In this document: positions 44,426-56,625 of the stretch, one piece after another
Numbering within the stretch: the first letter of the stretch is position 1
Layout of the letters: the number at the start of each line of letters is the position of its first letter
Source of the DNA: Pyrus communis
Lineage: Eukaryota > Streptophyta > Magnoliopsida > Rosales > Rosaceae
Direction of reading: 5' to 3'
Assembly (NCBI RefSeq): GCF_963583255.1
Contig: NC_084819.1
Coordinates: forward strand, 15,655,616-15,719,615
Length of the DNA: 64,000 nt
Program-made: the position numbers and the translations under genes
Notes under the pieces: generated by a model
What the model was told of the DNA's origin: nothing
Database searches by the model: none
What the model saw: the letters and a program-made list of their open reading frames with translations, nothing else

Positions 44426-44524
44426 TCATTTGAAGATCAATATCCCTACAAAAAATCATTCAATTTTGATGACTAAACGATAATCGACTTGAATGATTTT
44501 TTTGTAGAGATAATCTTCAAATGA
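44426..44524. repeat. Small perfect-ended palindrome
   Basis: TCATTTGAAGAT...CCCTACAAAAAATCATTCAA on the left pairs with TTGAATGATTTTTTTGTAG...ATCTTCAAATGA on the right around a ~24-base loop. It could be a very short MITE. Related sequence lies at 30590-30640. Confidence 0.75.
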
Positions 44525-44994
44525 ATATTAAGAGATTAAACAATTTTAATTATGAAATTTCTACATTAAAGATATATTATTTACAAGTGGCTAAATGAGC
44601 TCATCCCGTAAGAGAGAGTGCAAGTATTATCCTTATATCTATGGGGGGATTAATCTATAATTCCTATAGCCTATTGTTAGAGTCTAGAGATGATGCTGGT
44701 TGACACGAGCCTTCCTCATCTGTTGTAACTGATGTCATAATATTTAATTTGTAATCTGTGATTCTAATTATATTTCAAATTGTTATCGTTGCACATAGAC
44801 TGGCTAGATACAGTCTTTCAGTTTGGAGGAACTTTCGGATGTAATTGTTGATTTGTTACTCGAGGATAGAGTTTAATTGCAATTGGTGTGAGACACTTTT
44901 TTTCTTCGATCAAGTTGAAATCTCTGACAAGGTTTTATTGAAGCCCAAATAAAGACACCGGATGATTTTATCGGGTTAAATTCTTAACCTATAG

Positions 44995-45122
44995 CATTTG
45001 TTGTTTCTCATCCACCTTCTCTCTCACTCTCCTTTCTCACCATTTGCATCTGAAGAAAAACATTTGTTGTTACTCATCCACCTTCTCTCTCACACTCATT
45101 TCTCACCATTTGAGACTGAAAA
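44995..45122. repeat. Two-copy ~66-bp tandem repeat
   Basis: CATTTGTTGTTTCTCATCCA followed by CCTTCTCTCTCACTCTC and TTTCTCACCATTTG recurs one period later with few changes (second copy from about 45061). Confidence 0.85.
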
Positions 45123-45169
45123 AAGTTGAGGTTTCATCACCAATTGGCTATATAGGGTTTAGCTCGAAT

Positions 45170-45400
45170 TTTCAAGCCTAACATGTGGACAACATAATGG
45201 GCTGATGTGGAGCACGTTTGGCTATTAGGCTTCACACGTGGGATAATCTGCTCTGATACCATGAATAAAGTTTAGGTTCTACCATAAAACCAATTGATTT
45301 TATGGGAAGTAGCTCAACCTCTTATAAGTCCATTCAAGGTCTCTCCTCTCATCAATGTGCAAATTCATTCTCAAAAACAACTTCTATTAAAGGTCCGAGC
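45170..45400 (-). mobile_element. Relic of LTR element with Met-tRNA primer site
   Basis: GCTCTGATACCA at 45250-45261 is the exact reverse complement of TGGTATCAGAGC, the primer-binding site for initiator-Met tRNA. The adjacent TGAATAAAGTTTAGG (45262 on) would be the end of an LTR on the minus strand. The other LTR is not evident. Perhaps a TRIM-like remnant. Confidence 0.5.
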
Positions 45401-45770
45401 AGTTTGTGACCATTTTTCACGGTTCATCAGCCAACAAAGTGAAGGTTTTCTTAAGTCCACAAAAACGACTAACTATTAGTCCTGAAAGAAAAGCATGAAT
45501 TGGTTGCATACAATACCACAAAGTGAGTCTCTTCCTTAATTAGAAAGAGTAAATTACATGCCTATCTGGTAGTTGAGATGGTGAAATGTTATAAACTGCT
45601 TAACCATTGATTTTATCAGATTTCAAACATGACTGATTATCAAGACAATTACAAGTAGCTCCACACAAATAATAATTTGAAAGCTTCGAGTCATTTAACC
45701 TAAACAAACAGGTACTAACATAGACGGGGCAAAGTGCAAAGCGATGGCAGCAGCATATCTTTGTCCTTCT

Positions 45771-47385
45771 TTAGTCTTCTAAAACTTTGAGGTATGAGTC
45801 TCTAATTGTACTCATTTTTCCGACAATCACATTCATAGGCTTCTACTCTCTTGGTGATATTGCACAGCAAGAGAGTCCTATCTGCATCACTGAAACCAAA
45901 CATTCCTTTAATTTCTTTGCTTTCATCAGGCCACGTTTGTTACGTCTGGGTGGAGTTGGTTCTCGTACTATGTCATCGCTAGCATCACCATCTGCTTCAA
46001 GGTCTAGGAGAATTGATGAGTCAACAACGTCCATTACATGGTCAGGCCAAGCCATGGCTACGAATTGGTAAATGCTTAGACCATTTTGAACATGTCATCA
46101 GTAGGTCTTTTTCCTGTGAACATTTCCAACAACATTATCTCATAGTTCTAAACATCTCCCAGTATGGAAACTTGGCCTCCCGTGCCATGTGAATGATGAT
46201 TTGAAATAGAGAGACAGTTTGGATCTTAAAAAAAAGTTGTAGAGTGAGTCCTAAGAGAGTGTGTCAGAATGTGTACAAAAAAAGCGTGTGTCCCTTGATC
46301 TGTCCCATATATATATATGAAGCCTTTAAGGGAAGGGATTCCCATTTTTTTTTATTTATAAAAAAGGGAATTAGTTATGGGGTCCACACGACATTGAATT
46401 TTAACGATCCGAACCGTCTATTTTTCAAGTTGCATCTCATAGATCATCATTGCAAAATATTAGTCAATTCAGAAATATCTAAGACATCTAATTGGGTTCA
46501 AAAAAATTTACTAATACTTTGTTATATAAAAAACTATGAAATTTTATCTTAATAATTAAGCAGGCAAATGATTTTGGATTGAATTAAATTTTTGCAAAGA
46601 TGATCTATAAATCGAGACTTACAAACTAGACTGTTCTGATCGTTGAAGTTCGATGTGGAGTGGCACCCACACCTAGTCCCCATTTTTAGAGTTAAAAAAT
46701 GGGAATCCCTTTGCATAAAAGGCATATTTATCTATATGAGAATGATATATAAAGACTCGTACCTAGAGGAATGTAGTTTACAGGACCCTTTAGCTGAGAT
46801 GACACGGTTTGACTGTGGAAGGAGTCACTTGATGCTTCCAAGAGGAATAGCTAAACCAAATTCCCCAACCTGGGCGACCATATCATCATCAAGACGTACA
46901 TTGCTCAGTATTAGATCACAATGAACAATGGACGCTTCACAATGGTGGTGGAGATAATCTAACGCAAAAGCAACATCAAGGGCAATATTCAATCTTTGCT
47001 TAAAACTCAATCTCTTAGTTGGAGATTGGTCCTCATCCCTTAAATACAACCATGTGTCTAGACTTTCATTTACCATGAACTCGAAACTTTTGAAGTCTTT
47101 ACCCAAATTATCAATGTTTGAGCGTGCAGTTATGATCGTGAGAAGATTACGTGCCCTATACTACTTAAAGCTTTGCATTCATCAATGAAACTTCTAAAAG
47201 CTCCTTGTTAAAGTTAACAACGACTGTCGTTCCATCACTAGGAATTAGTCCTTTATAAACAGAACCAAAACTTCCAAACCAATCAGATTATCCACAGAGA
47301 AACCATTGATCGATTCAACGAGTTCAAAGTAGGAAACACCTGATTTCCAATCCTAATAAGAACGTGCAGTTGCATGGCTATCAGG
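45771..47385 (-). pseudogene. LRR receptor kinase fragment (RLK3), kinase only
   Basis: Homologous to the kinase half of RLK1. Homology starts near 47385 (just after the membrane segment), with ALDYLHHHCEASIVHCDL and the catalytic loop reading HCDLILSN (Lys-Pro replaced by Ile-Leu). DFG has become GEFG (VGEFGLA), losing the metal-binding Asp. Frameshifts occur near 47155-47230 and 46845. An inverted-repeat element (46320-46731) sits in the intron region. The second exon (about 46190-45771) ends in SYLKVLED-stop but is shifted near 46085 and 45845. No LRR part is present. Dead gene relic of the same family and orientation as RLK1 and RLK2. Confidence 0.9.
46320..46731. mobile_element. Palindromic MITE inside RLK3
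   Basis: The ends AAGGGATTCCCATTTTTT (46333 region) and its reverse complement (46693-46712 region) are inverted, extending outward to GCCTTT on both sides. Inner arms also pair (ATGGGGTCCACACGACATT; reverse complement of ...GTGGCACCCACACCTAG). It lies where the RLK intron should be. Target duplication unclear. Possibly Mutator-like by its TIR style. Confidence 0.72.
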
Positions 47386-48040
47386 TCAGGATGATGCTTC
47401 GCCATGCTCCTGCAACAACAGGGTAAAGTAAGATGCTGTCCAACAGATAGAATAGAGCCAAATCGCAGTACAAACAGAATCCAAACAATAAAAATCAGAA
47501 AAAAGAGATAAAAAAGCAATATAATCGAAGTTGGAACGAAGATAATCGAGTCCTATGGCAAGAAACCCAAGAGGAAACTCTGATTCTGAGAATATATTGA
47601 TAAAATCTGAATACATTCATAGCCTATTTACTAGAGGACAGCAGCCTAGAATTCCCAATCCTTGTTTCTAAGAAATCGTTATTCTACTAGGAACTACCAA
47701 ATTAAAATTTAATCCTATTCCTACTAAATAAATCCTAATCCTATAAATAAAGACTACACAAAACATAAAGGAAAACATGAAAAACTCGCAAATTAACTAG
47801 AACCCTAGCCAGCTATGTAGCTAGCGGACTCACTTAGCTTTCGGGAGCCCCTCAGAATATGCTCTGCATCTTCTCCAAATTCAAAATTTCAAGACTAACC
47901 CAATTTTCAAATCTGCATAATTTCAACAATTTCATGCCAAATTGCAAGGTGTTATTTCAAGACTAACCCACTTAGCTTTCGAGAGTGAAAAATATTATTG
48001 ATGAGTGATCATGTCATTTCTCCTTTGAGCCGCATGCTTT
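47386..48040. other. Spacer between RLK3 and RLK2
   Basis: RLK homology stops at about 47385. The stretch 47650-47770 has an LTR-like look (AATCCTATTCCTACTAAATA, CCTATAAATAAAGACTAC) but no partner is found. The stretch 47907-47955 is shared with the start of the window. From about 47970 the sequence is homologous to 12284 on, downstream of RLK1. CTTAGCTTTCG occurs twice (47836, 47970). Confidence 0.55.
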
Positions 48041-50672
48041 GTCCTTCTTTAGTCTTCATAAACATTGAGGTACGAGTCTCTGATTGCGCTTATTTTTCTA
48101 ACAACTACGTCCATCAGCATTTGCTCCCTCGGTGACATTGCACAGCAAGAAAGTCCTATATGCATCACTGAAACCAAGCATTCCTTTAATTTCTTTGCTT
48201 TCATTGGGCCGTGATTGTTACATCTAGATGAAGTTTGTTCTCGCACTATGTCATCGTTGACATCACCATCTGCTTTGAGGTCGAGGATAATTGAATGGTC
48301 AACAATGTCCATGACATGGTCAGGCAAAGCCATGGCTACGAATTGGTAAATGCTTAGACCGCCTTTGAACATGTCATCTGTAGGTCTTTTTCCTGTGAAT
48401 ATTTTCAGCAATAATACCCCATAGCTGTAAACATCTCCAAGTATGGAAACTTGGCCTCTTGTGCCGTACTCTACCAGGACATACATACAATATGTCATAT
48501 GCAATGGACTATTAGCACAATATCTTCTTTGGATTTATATGTTACTTATTTACCAAGAAAAAAAAGGCAGTAATGTATTTTTCATAAATAGAGATTAATT
48601 AGTTAATTTGAGTAATAATTTACTAAGATCGCAAAAAGGAAGTTAGAATGATAGAAACTCATACCTGGAGAAATGTAGCCTATAGAACCCTTTAGCTGAG
48701 ATGACATTGTTTAACTGAAGGAGGGATCATTTGATGTTTCGAAGATGAACATTGCTTAACCAAAGTCCCCAACATGGGCTACCATATCTTCATCAAGAAG
48801 TACGTTGCTCGACTTTAGATCACAATGAACAATGGCCATTTCACAATGGTGGTCACGCAGAAGCAACATCAATGGCAATATTCAATCTTCGCATAAAACT
48901 CAATCTCTTGCTTAGGATTGCTCCTCTTCCCTTGAATACAACATTGAGTCAAGACTTCCATTTGCCATGAACTAGAAAACTAGACTTTTGAAGTCTTTAC
49001 CCTAATTATCAATGCTCGAGCACGTAGTTACGATCTTGAGAAGATTACGGTGCCTTATACTCCTTAAAGCTTTGCATTCATCAATGAAACTCTTGGAAGC
49101 TCCTTGTTGATGTAGGTTTAATACCTTAACAGCAACTATCGTTCCATCAATAGGAATTACCCCTTCATAAACCGAACCAAAACTTCCCGAACCAATAAGA
49201 TTATCCACAGAGAAACCATTAGTTGATTCAACGAGTTGTGAGTAGGAGACACCTAATTTCCGATCCTTATAAGAACGTGAAGTTGTAAGTCTATCTCTTG
49301 ACTTTTTCAGCATTGAAGAAGCAATAAAGAAGCATGCTAGAACAATTATGATTCCAAGTACACATGCTATGGGGGTGACAACTTTTAGGGAATGTAGTCC
49401 TCGAGATGAATGGTGTTTTTTTAGGAGGCATGGAGGTAGATGTAATTGTGGGACGCCACCACAGAGCCTATGATTTCCATGAACAAAGACTCCACTAACA
49501 TTTGCAAAAATACCTTCGTTAGGCAACTCGCCCTCAAAATCATTATAAGAAAGATTGAGATAATTGAGAGCACCAAACTTGCCTACAAATTCAGGAATCT
49601 GCCTAGACAAGTTGTTGCTTGAAATATCAAGTTTTTCCAAGCCTTTTAAATCTTTAAGAGATTGAGGAATTGTTCCTTCAAATTTATTACCTTGCAAGTA
49701 CAAACGCTCCAAACTAGCACAACTGCCAAGGGTGCTCAGGATTTCACTTGATAAATTGTTTCTTAATACATTTAGCTTCGTGAGATGCACTAAATTATCC
49801 ATTTCAAAGGGCAGCAGACCAGTCAAATAATTGTTAGACAGGTCTAAAGAAATTGAAAGGGTGGAAAGCTCCATAAGCATTTTAGGTATGGTGCCCGTAA
49901 GGTTGTTACTGGAAAGGGAAAGATCTAAATAGGTTTTGGCAATTTCCAAGACTTGGAGGTATACTACCCTCAAACCTGTTTTCCTCCGTGTAGAGGTTTA
50001 ACAATGATGTCATGTTACCAAGGGAAGACAGGATTGACCCAGAAATATGTTACCATTCAAAAACAGTTTCTCTAACTTCTCTAGCTTCCCAATATCATGC
50101 GGGACACTACCACCCAAATGGTTATTTCCTAATCCAAGGGTGGTCAAGTTTATAAGGTTTCCAATTCCGTTGGGGAGGTTTCCATGTATAAAATTTTCCC
50201 CCAGTGTAAGATAATTAAGTTGGGTCGAAAAGTTGGCTATGGATCCCGGGATTCCTCCTCCAAAATTATTATAGCTAAAAGACAAAGTCTCCAAACTAGT
50301 GCAATTAGCTAAGAAACTGAGAAAATTCAAGTCACCAACTTTTCTATTTCCTAATTGATTGGCTTCAATGTTTAGCATAAATAAGCTTCGCAAACTTCCT
50401 AGACTTTCACTAGGGACTGTCCCAGAGAGGCCATTTGCAGAAAGTTCAAGCGCCTGAAGTCAAGCAACATTTCCTTCGAATTTGTTCGCACGGCAGTAAA
50501 AATGTACGAGATTAGGAAGCCTAGTGCCGAGATTTGGTGGTAGCTCTCCATGCAACTGGTTGCCAGCAACACTGAAAATATTTGTGGAGGAAATATTATA
50601 GATTGAAGAAGGGGCCATACCAGATAGATTATTCAGCTCAACTAAAAACTCCTCCAAGCCTGTTATATGCCC

Positions 50673-51058
50673 TGTTAGAATCCGAGCTATATCACTACAC
50701 AACCAAGTCTAACAAGATTTGAAAGAAATATTTTGAAAGATTTGAAGATGAAATCAGAGAGAGAAGAAACACGCAAAGCACAGTTCTTGAACAACTATCA
50801 TTGTATTTCTTGCAGAGCACAATAGCTCGAAGAGTCACTTAACTGATAGGAGAGAGAGAGAGAGACATATCCTCAATTCAATCTCAACCAACCATTACAA
50901 CCTATCTTAAGATCAAGACACTTGTCAAATGATAAGTCCTATGAGACTTAATCAACACACCACAGTTTTACACAATAGCTTAGCCTATGAGCTGAGACAT
51001 AACACACATAACAATCTTATAACATTTTCTAATCAGCTCAACAACTTACATACTAACA
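50673..51058 (-). repeat. 3' LTR of young copia derivative
   Basis: 386 bp. It differs from the partner by about three substitutions and a 2-bp GA indel by eye. The adjacent CTCCCCTGTAAG (51059 on) gives a purine-rich CAGGGGAG on the minus strand, the polypurine tract. Confidence 0.95.
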
Positions 51059-51928
51059 CTCCCCTGTAAGTTGTGAACTGATTTCACCCCAAGAAGATTT
51101 CTCAAGTAAGTGAACTGTTCCTTTGCCAATGCTTTTGTAAAGATATCTGCTATTTGCTCCTTAGTAGGATAGTAAATCAAATCAATTACTCCTTTCTGCA
51201 ATGCTTCCTTTATAAAATGATATCTTCTGTTTATATGTTTGGTCTTCTGATGAAAGATGAGATTCTTGGTGATGGCTATAGCTGATGTATTGTCACAATT
51301 CATTGGTGTTGCAACTGTTTGCATTTCACCAAAATCCTCTAGAACAAATCTCAACCAAGTAGCCTGTGCTATTTATGGTGTCTAAATCCTTAGTATTCTC
51401 TATTACAGCTGCAATACTATCATAGGACTTGGGTAAACTGATTAATAATTTCTGAACAACTCTTTGATTACTCAGATCCTCACCATAGCTCTTCATTTGA
51501 ATAATCAGATCAAACAATTTAGCAATATACACAGAAAGAGATTCACTATCATTCATGCGAGTATATTCAAAATCTCGCCTAAGACCTTGAAGTTTCACAG
51601 ATCTTACTTGTTTATCACCAACGAACTCTTGTTTCAGAATGTCCCACGCAGCCTTCGCACTCTCCTGAGTTGCAATCCTTGGGAAAATTTGATCTGAAAC
51701 CGCACCTTGAATAATACCGAGTGCTTTAGCATCCTTAACGACATTCTCACGCAGCAGCTTCCTCTCCACCTCTGTGAGTTCCTCCTCCTTTGCCGGAGCT
51801 CTGTACCCACTCTCAACCATATTCCACAGTTCATACGATCGAAAGATGGTCTTCATTTTGATTTGCCAGAAATCAAAATTCTCGCCATTAAAAAATTGGA
51901 GCCCGAAGCTCTCCTCCTCCAGATCCAA
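51046..51928 (-). pseudogene. gag joined to RNase H tail (internally deleted copia)
   Basis: From the ATG at 51928 the gag reads FNGENFDFWQIKMKTIFRSY, then AWDILKQEFVGDKQVRSVKL and LISLPKSYDSIAAVIENTKD (UBN2-type capsid). After LDTI the DNA jumps into the end of RNase H, out of frame: the other frame reads AQATWLRFVLEDFG, then CDNTSAIAITKN and KHINRRYHFIKEA to a stop at 51046. Protease, integrase and RT are missing. The gag domain itself is uninterrupted and could still package RNA in trans systems. Confidence 0.9.
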
Positions 51929-52037
51929 CCATACTAGACACTCAAATCACTGCAATAAGCTTTTGCTGTGATTCCGAGCTTACCCACTCGTAGAAACAAC
52001 GCCCAGAAGTTTTAGATCAAACTCGGCTCTGAGGCCA

Positions 52038-52425
52038 TGTTAGAATCCGAGCTATATCACTACACAACCAAGTCTAACAAGATTTGAAAGAAATATTTTG
52101 AAAGATTTGAAGATGAAATCAGAGAGAGAAGAAACACGCAGAGCACAGTTCTTGAACAACTATCATTGTATTTCTTGCAGAGCACAATAGCTCGAAGAGT
52201 CACTTAACTGATAGGAGAGGGAGAGAGAGAGACATATCCTCAATTCAATCTCAACCAACCATTACAACCTATCTTAAGATCAAGACACTTGTCAAATGAT
52301 AAGCCCTATGAGACTTAATCAACACACCACAGTTTTACACAATAGCTTAGCCTATGAGCTGAGACATAACACACATAACAATCTTATAACATTTTCTAAT
52401 CAGCTCAACAACTTACATACTAACA
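52038..52425 (-). repeat. 5' LTR of young copia derivative
   Basis: 388 bp, near-identical to 50673-51058. Confidence 0.95.
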
Positions 52426-53072
52426 TGCCCCAGCTCATTGGGTATGCTTCCTTGAAAATTGTTGTCGCCAATATAAAGATAGCTCAACAAAGAAAAGTTT
52501 CCTATCCATGGTGAGATGGTTCCAGTAAGATTGTTATCATAAAGCGATAGATCTTTTAAATTCAACAATGAACTGAGTTGGTTCAGAATGGGCCCCTTAA
52601 TTCGATTGCTTTCCGGATTAAGCAATCTTAATTGTGTGCATTGTGACAAATTAGTTGGAATTACCCCACGGAAGGAATTATGAGAAAGGGTGAGATATTG
52701 TAGGCTTTGTAGACGACCCATTTCTAGAGGAATTTTCCCATGAAAGTTGTTGTCTATCAAATTGATTCCAGTAAGATAAGTAAGATTTCCAACGGAAGGT
52801 GGAATGGAGCCTACCAACTTTCGAGATTTTAGGTTCAACATCAAGACTCTTTTGGTGGAACGGTGGCAAGAAACCCCAATCCAACTGCATAAATGGATGG
52901 AATGATTCCACGAGCTCATGACATCGAAAGGATCTGTGGTTATTCTTTTCTTGAAGTCTAGCAGAGCCAAGCGATGTGCTGCAAATTCAAGGCATGTGCT
53001 CATGCATAAAAGAATGAACCCATGCAGGAATTTGAACAAAACCAGCTTACTATTGGAACATGAATGCTCCAT

Positions 53073-54390
53073 CACTGTTCTAAGACAGAGAGCAATACAG
53101 GTTAACGAAGTTGAATGTGTACAAATGCATAAAAGAGAAGAAATTTTATCACATAGAAGATTCAATATGCTTACGAAAAGTGAGATGGCACCTGCAAGGA
53201 AAAATAAAAATAATAGAGCTCTGTCAGGAATAGTGGAGATTTTTCAAATTGGAGGGAACCTTGTCCATTCTTAATTAATGTTTTTGCCACGCAACAGTCT
53301 TATCGATGTGATAGCTCATAAGTAATATGAGACGTTTTGAATTAGGGCGCCTCGTTTTGAATTAGGGCGCAAATTTGATTAAATATTTTACTTACAATTT
53401 TTGTACTTTAATTTTATTTATTTTTATTTCATTAGAAGTCTATTCACGTTAGCATTTTTTTTTTTTTTTTCATTTTTATGCATCTTATTATAATGATTTA
53501 AGATTTTTTTTATTTTTTATTAAAATATTTATTTTAGTAAATTAAATAGAATATAACAAAACTTGTTGTTAGGTACATTGATTATAATGGTACATTTAAT
53601 TACTTGGTACATTTGAATTTTTGGTACAATTAGTTTTTATACATTTGAATTTTTGGTACGTTTGTTTTAAAAACATAAGTTTTATTACTTTTTGTTCTAA
53701 TAATGAGGAATTACTTTAATTAATTATTATTTTTTATAGAAAGAGTCGTTAACAATTTAAAAGTTTAAATTACTTTAATTAATTATTTTTTCTTTCTAGA
53801 AAGAGTCATTAATCAACGGATAATAATCTTTTTGTTAATTCAAAATTATATGATTTATCGTTATTATTTAGCATTATCTACAATAATAAGGATTTATCTC
53901 CGATCAACTAAAAGTTATTCCAGAAACTTATCTACCAAAAAACAAGACTATCTAGAGCATTGTGTATGAATCAAACATATTTTTTAACATTCCAAAAAGA
54001 TGAATATTCATTTTAATATAGTTTATAATTGGGTACGTTTTAATTCGGGGTTGGTATGTTTTCGTTTGACGTTGGTACGTTCTCATTTAATGTTGGTACG
54101 TTTCCATTTGGCGTGGGTGTACATTTAGATTTGAAAAGTTTAAATTTTTAAACTTAAATATAGTTAATTATTTAAATATATAGAAGATATTTAAATGTAA
54201 ATTAATTTCAATTAATCTGAAATAGTTCAAGTCTGAGTATCTTAATCAAATGTTTCAAAAGCTTAATAAAAATTTCAAAAAACATAAATGTTTAGCCTAC
54301 AAAAATTTAAAATGAAGCATCTAATTTTAATTTTTTCAACAAAATATATAATCCATACTTAAACTGAAAAAAGAATGAAACACTTTTGAT
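53073..54390. other. Upstream region of RLK2
   Basis: The first ~180 bp correspond to the RLK1 upstream sequence. CGTTTTGAATTAGGGCGC is present twice in tandem (53334-53372). The rest is AT-rich with GGTAC repeats listed separately. No gene. Confidence 0.55.
53570..54125. repeat. GGTAC(A/G)TT repeats upstream of RLK2
   Basis: GGTACATT or GGTACGTT phrases occur at about 53572, 53588, 53605, 53621, 53657, 54032, 54080 and 54098, usually followed by T-rich spacers such as TTGAATTTTTGGTAC. They are positioned ~0.5-1 kb upstream of the RLK2 start, like the cluster upstream of RLK1. Confidence 0.7.
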
Positions 54391-55164
54391 ATGAACAGTG
54401 ATTTTCCCTTTTTGCCCTCGCATAATTTATGTTATTACGCCTCTGCCACGCCTTTTCGGTTTAAGTCTCCTTTTGCTGCTGATCATCGGTCGTTCTTTCT
54501 CTCGACATCTCGAGAATGTTTCGTTTTGCCCTCGCACTGTGATTTTCCCTTTTTGTCCTTGCATAATTTATGTTTTACACTTTTCACCATTTTGTAGACT
54601 TTTTCCTTACTTTCTGGGATTTTGGAGAATGTTTCATTAAATTTCTGGGTTTTTATTTGTGTGATTTTATCTGGAAATTAGTAATTCTTTATATGTTTTG
54701 TACAATTCTTAAATTAAATTTCTGAAGTGGTAAGCCAAATTCGAATTTAAAAAAAAATTATATATATATATATATATATTACACCTTTGATTTGATTTGA
54801 TTTGTTGAGAGATTTCATAGTGTATTTTAAGTATTTATAAATCTCACCTCAATCCCAATAATTTCTAGGGAATTGAATCAAATTTTTACATGAAAGTTCT
54901 ACAAATCAATTAAACTCCATCAAAATCCATAAATTTATAAATCCACTAAAATCTCTCAAAATTTCAATTGAATACACCCTTGATGAAGTACCAATTTGGT
55001 ACAGCTTAACTTTTGAAAAAAAAAAAAAGGTATCAAAAAAAGCTCCCTACATTTTTGCATTTGGTAAACATCTAAAATCAGTTTTTTTTCACAATTTTGA
55101 AAAAAGCTGAAAAGCCAAAGCTGCAAAAGCTAGCTTTGGAAAACCGGCTTTTGGTGTTCCCACA
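54391..55164. other. Spacer with a ~140-bp direct repeat
   Basis: GTGATTTTCCCTTTTTGCCC and CATAATTTATGTT at 54398-54433 recur at 54538-54575. GGTAAGCCAAATTCGAATTT (54730-54749) is the counterpart of 18356-18375. A short (TA)n run is at 54760-54778. No gene. Confidence 0.55.
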
Positions 55165-56625
55165 GCTTCTGCGCAATCCTAATTTCTCCAAGTCCTTTAG
55201 AGAAACTCCACCGTAGGTGGATGCTCGGGGGACAGGCCAAAGAAAAGGGGCTCGAGGCCCTATGGACTGGCTCCAGCGTGAAGGAGCTCGAGTAGAGGTG
55301 GAGGCCCGAGCTTTGGGCCCGTGAAGAATTGTCAGCCCGAGTGGATGTGACGCTAGGGCTGACGTCAGCCTGGCGTCAGGCCTTTTTTTATTTTTTTTCT
55401 GTCAGGCGCGTGCACCCCACTCGCGCGTGGGGGCGTGTCGCCGACACAATTTCAGAAAAATCAGTCACTTTTTCAATTACCGTTGGGAAGCCGCTTGGCT
55501 TCCCACGGTCCGTTCAATCTCAACGGCTCTTTAACTTGGACCGTTCGATCTCAATGGTAAAAAAAATAAAAAAAAATCTTATTTAATAACCACCGTTCGA
55601 TCTAAGATCAACGGTCGATATTAATATGCTTTATAAATAAATAAATAAAAGAAAAAATAGTTTTAAAATTAAGAAAAGTTATCGTTGTGACACGTGGCAC
55701 AATCTGGAGTGTTGGAATTCAAATTTTTTTATATCCAACAGCAGAGATTAATTAGTTGAATAAAAATTTAAAAAAAAATTGTAAAAAATTCAAAAAAAAT
55801 CTGAAATATTTAAAAAAAATTGTTTTTACTTTTCTATAAATACCTTCTTATTATCATCTACCTTACACCACAATTTCATATTTTCTCAACTACTTTCAAT
55901 CACATTCCTTTCTTTCTCTCAAAGTTTCAATCCATTTTTTTTCAACAAAATGACTACTGATGCAGGTACGAATTGGTCGCTTCTTGAAGATGTTGCGTTG
56001 TGTACTAGCTGGGTTAAAGTTACTCATAGTTCGCTTACGGATAATAAGATGCAGTTGCGAGAAATGTGGAGTCTTATTCATACCAATTATCTTGAGAAAA
56101 TTGGTGGGAAAAGAACCAAAGAATCGATGTCCAGTCGTTGAAAATTACTTAGCCAATCGTTTAGTACGTGGAGAGACGCTTTGGCACAAGCTAGTAGTAA
56201 TATTCAAAGTGGAGAAAATTACTCGGATCAGGTAACAATATATTATTTATTTGTTTGTACTATACCCAAATTTACATTATAATTATTTGTTTGTATTATT
56301 TATTTGTTACCTACTTACATTATAATTATTTGTTTGTATTATTTATTTGTTACCTATTTTCATTATAATTATTTCTTCTCCCACATTATTTTAGATAATG
56401 ACACGTTATGCAACGAGAACGATTAAAAATCTTATCCGAAATTACAATTAAAATTATTTTGTATTATTTTATAAATAAAAAAATACTAATATTTTATTAC
56501 CTATTACTAGGGCTATTGAAGTGTAACGGTGAGGATGAAAAATGCGATTACTGTTTATTAAGGACAGTTACTGTTCATCATATGAATTGAATATGGCTCC
56601 AACGCTGGAGTTGCTTCAAGCATCC
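55165..56625. mobile_element. Degraded Harbinger-like element
   Basis: A GC-rich block (55200-55480, with GGGGCTCGAGGCCC) and a Myb-like transposition-protein relic lie between sequences that look weakly inverted: AAACTCCACCGTAGGTGGAT near 55204 and, reverse-complemented from the right side, CAACTCCAGCGTTGGAGCC near 56600. I could not read a 3-bp target duplication. It interrupts the segmental homology that links 18376-18552 to 54750-57420. Boundaries approximate. Confidence 0.5.
55950..56232 (+). pseudogene. Myb/SANT-like protein of PIF/Harbinger type, exon 1 relic
   Basis: The ATG at 55950 opens MTTDAGTNWSLLEDVALCTS, then WSLIHTNYLEKIGGKRTKES. After MSSR a TGA replaces the expected Trp, and the frame continues KLLSQSFSTWRDALAQASSN then IQSGENYSDQ, followed by a GTAACA donor. 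The pattern (W..ED..LC.SW, RT..S..SRW, W..AL..A..N..SG) is that of the Myb-like DNA-binding partner encoded by plant PIF/Harbinger elements, often annotated as 'glutathione S-transferase T3-like'. It is truncated after the first exon and carries the nonsense change. Confidence 0.68.

Larger units (their letters stand above)
44527..45770. other. Spacer with direct repeat and retroelement scraps
   Basis: No gene recognised. The stretch 44885-44960 resembles copia 3' ends (TTCTTCGATCAAG then CAAGGTTTTATTGAAGC). A ~66-bp direct repeat and a primer-binding-site relic are listed separately. The last ~50 bp are homologous to the flank downstream of RLK2. Confidence 0.5.
50673..52425 (-). mobile_element. 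Young non-autonomous copia element in RLK2
   Basis: The LTRs 50673-51058 and 52038-52425 (386 and 388 bp, TGTTAG...CTAACA) differ by only a few bases. The 5-bp duplication TGCCC (50668-50672, 52426-52430) is perfect. The primer-binding site TGGCCTCAGAGCC abuts the 5' LTR on the minus strand, resembling the initiator-Met type with two changes. The 979-bp interior carries gag and the last part of RNase H joined together. It depends on enzymes from another element and is the youngest insertion in the window. Confidence 0.95.
48049..53072 (-). pseudogene. LRR receptor kinase pseudogene (RLK2)
   Basis: Nearly full-length relative of RLK1: start at 53072 (MEHSCSNSKLVLFKFLHG), LRRNT cap, LRRs, membrane segment, kinase (VAVKVLNL near 49130; catalytic loop HCDLKSSN near 48815), intron 48471-48664, second exon 48470-48049. 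Lesions: a 1753-bp copia-derived insertion (50673-52425) splitting an LRR after NELG; a 21-bp deletion plus TGA at 50460; a 1-bp deletion near 50045; a compensating shift near 49935; stops near 49005 and 48975; deletion of the ALDYLHHHCE segment near 48850; and a stop right after DFG. Several are independent of the insertion, so decay began otherwise or was already under way. Confidence 0.93.

Noticed and set aside
45187..45261. Possible Cassandra-type TRIM with 5S rRNA sequence
   Set aside because: A Met-tRNA primer site is present, but no 5S-like sequence or second LTR could be found.
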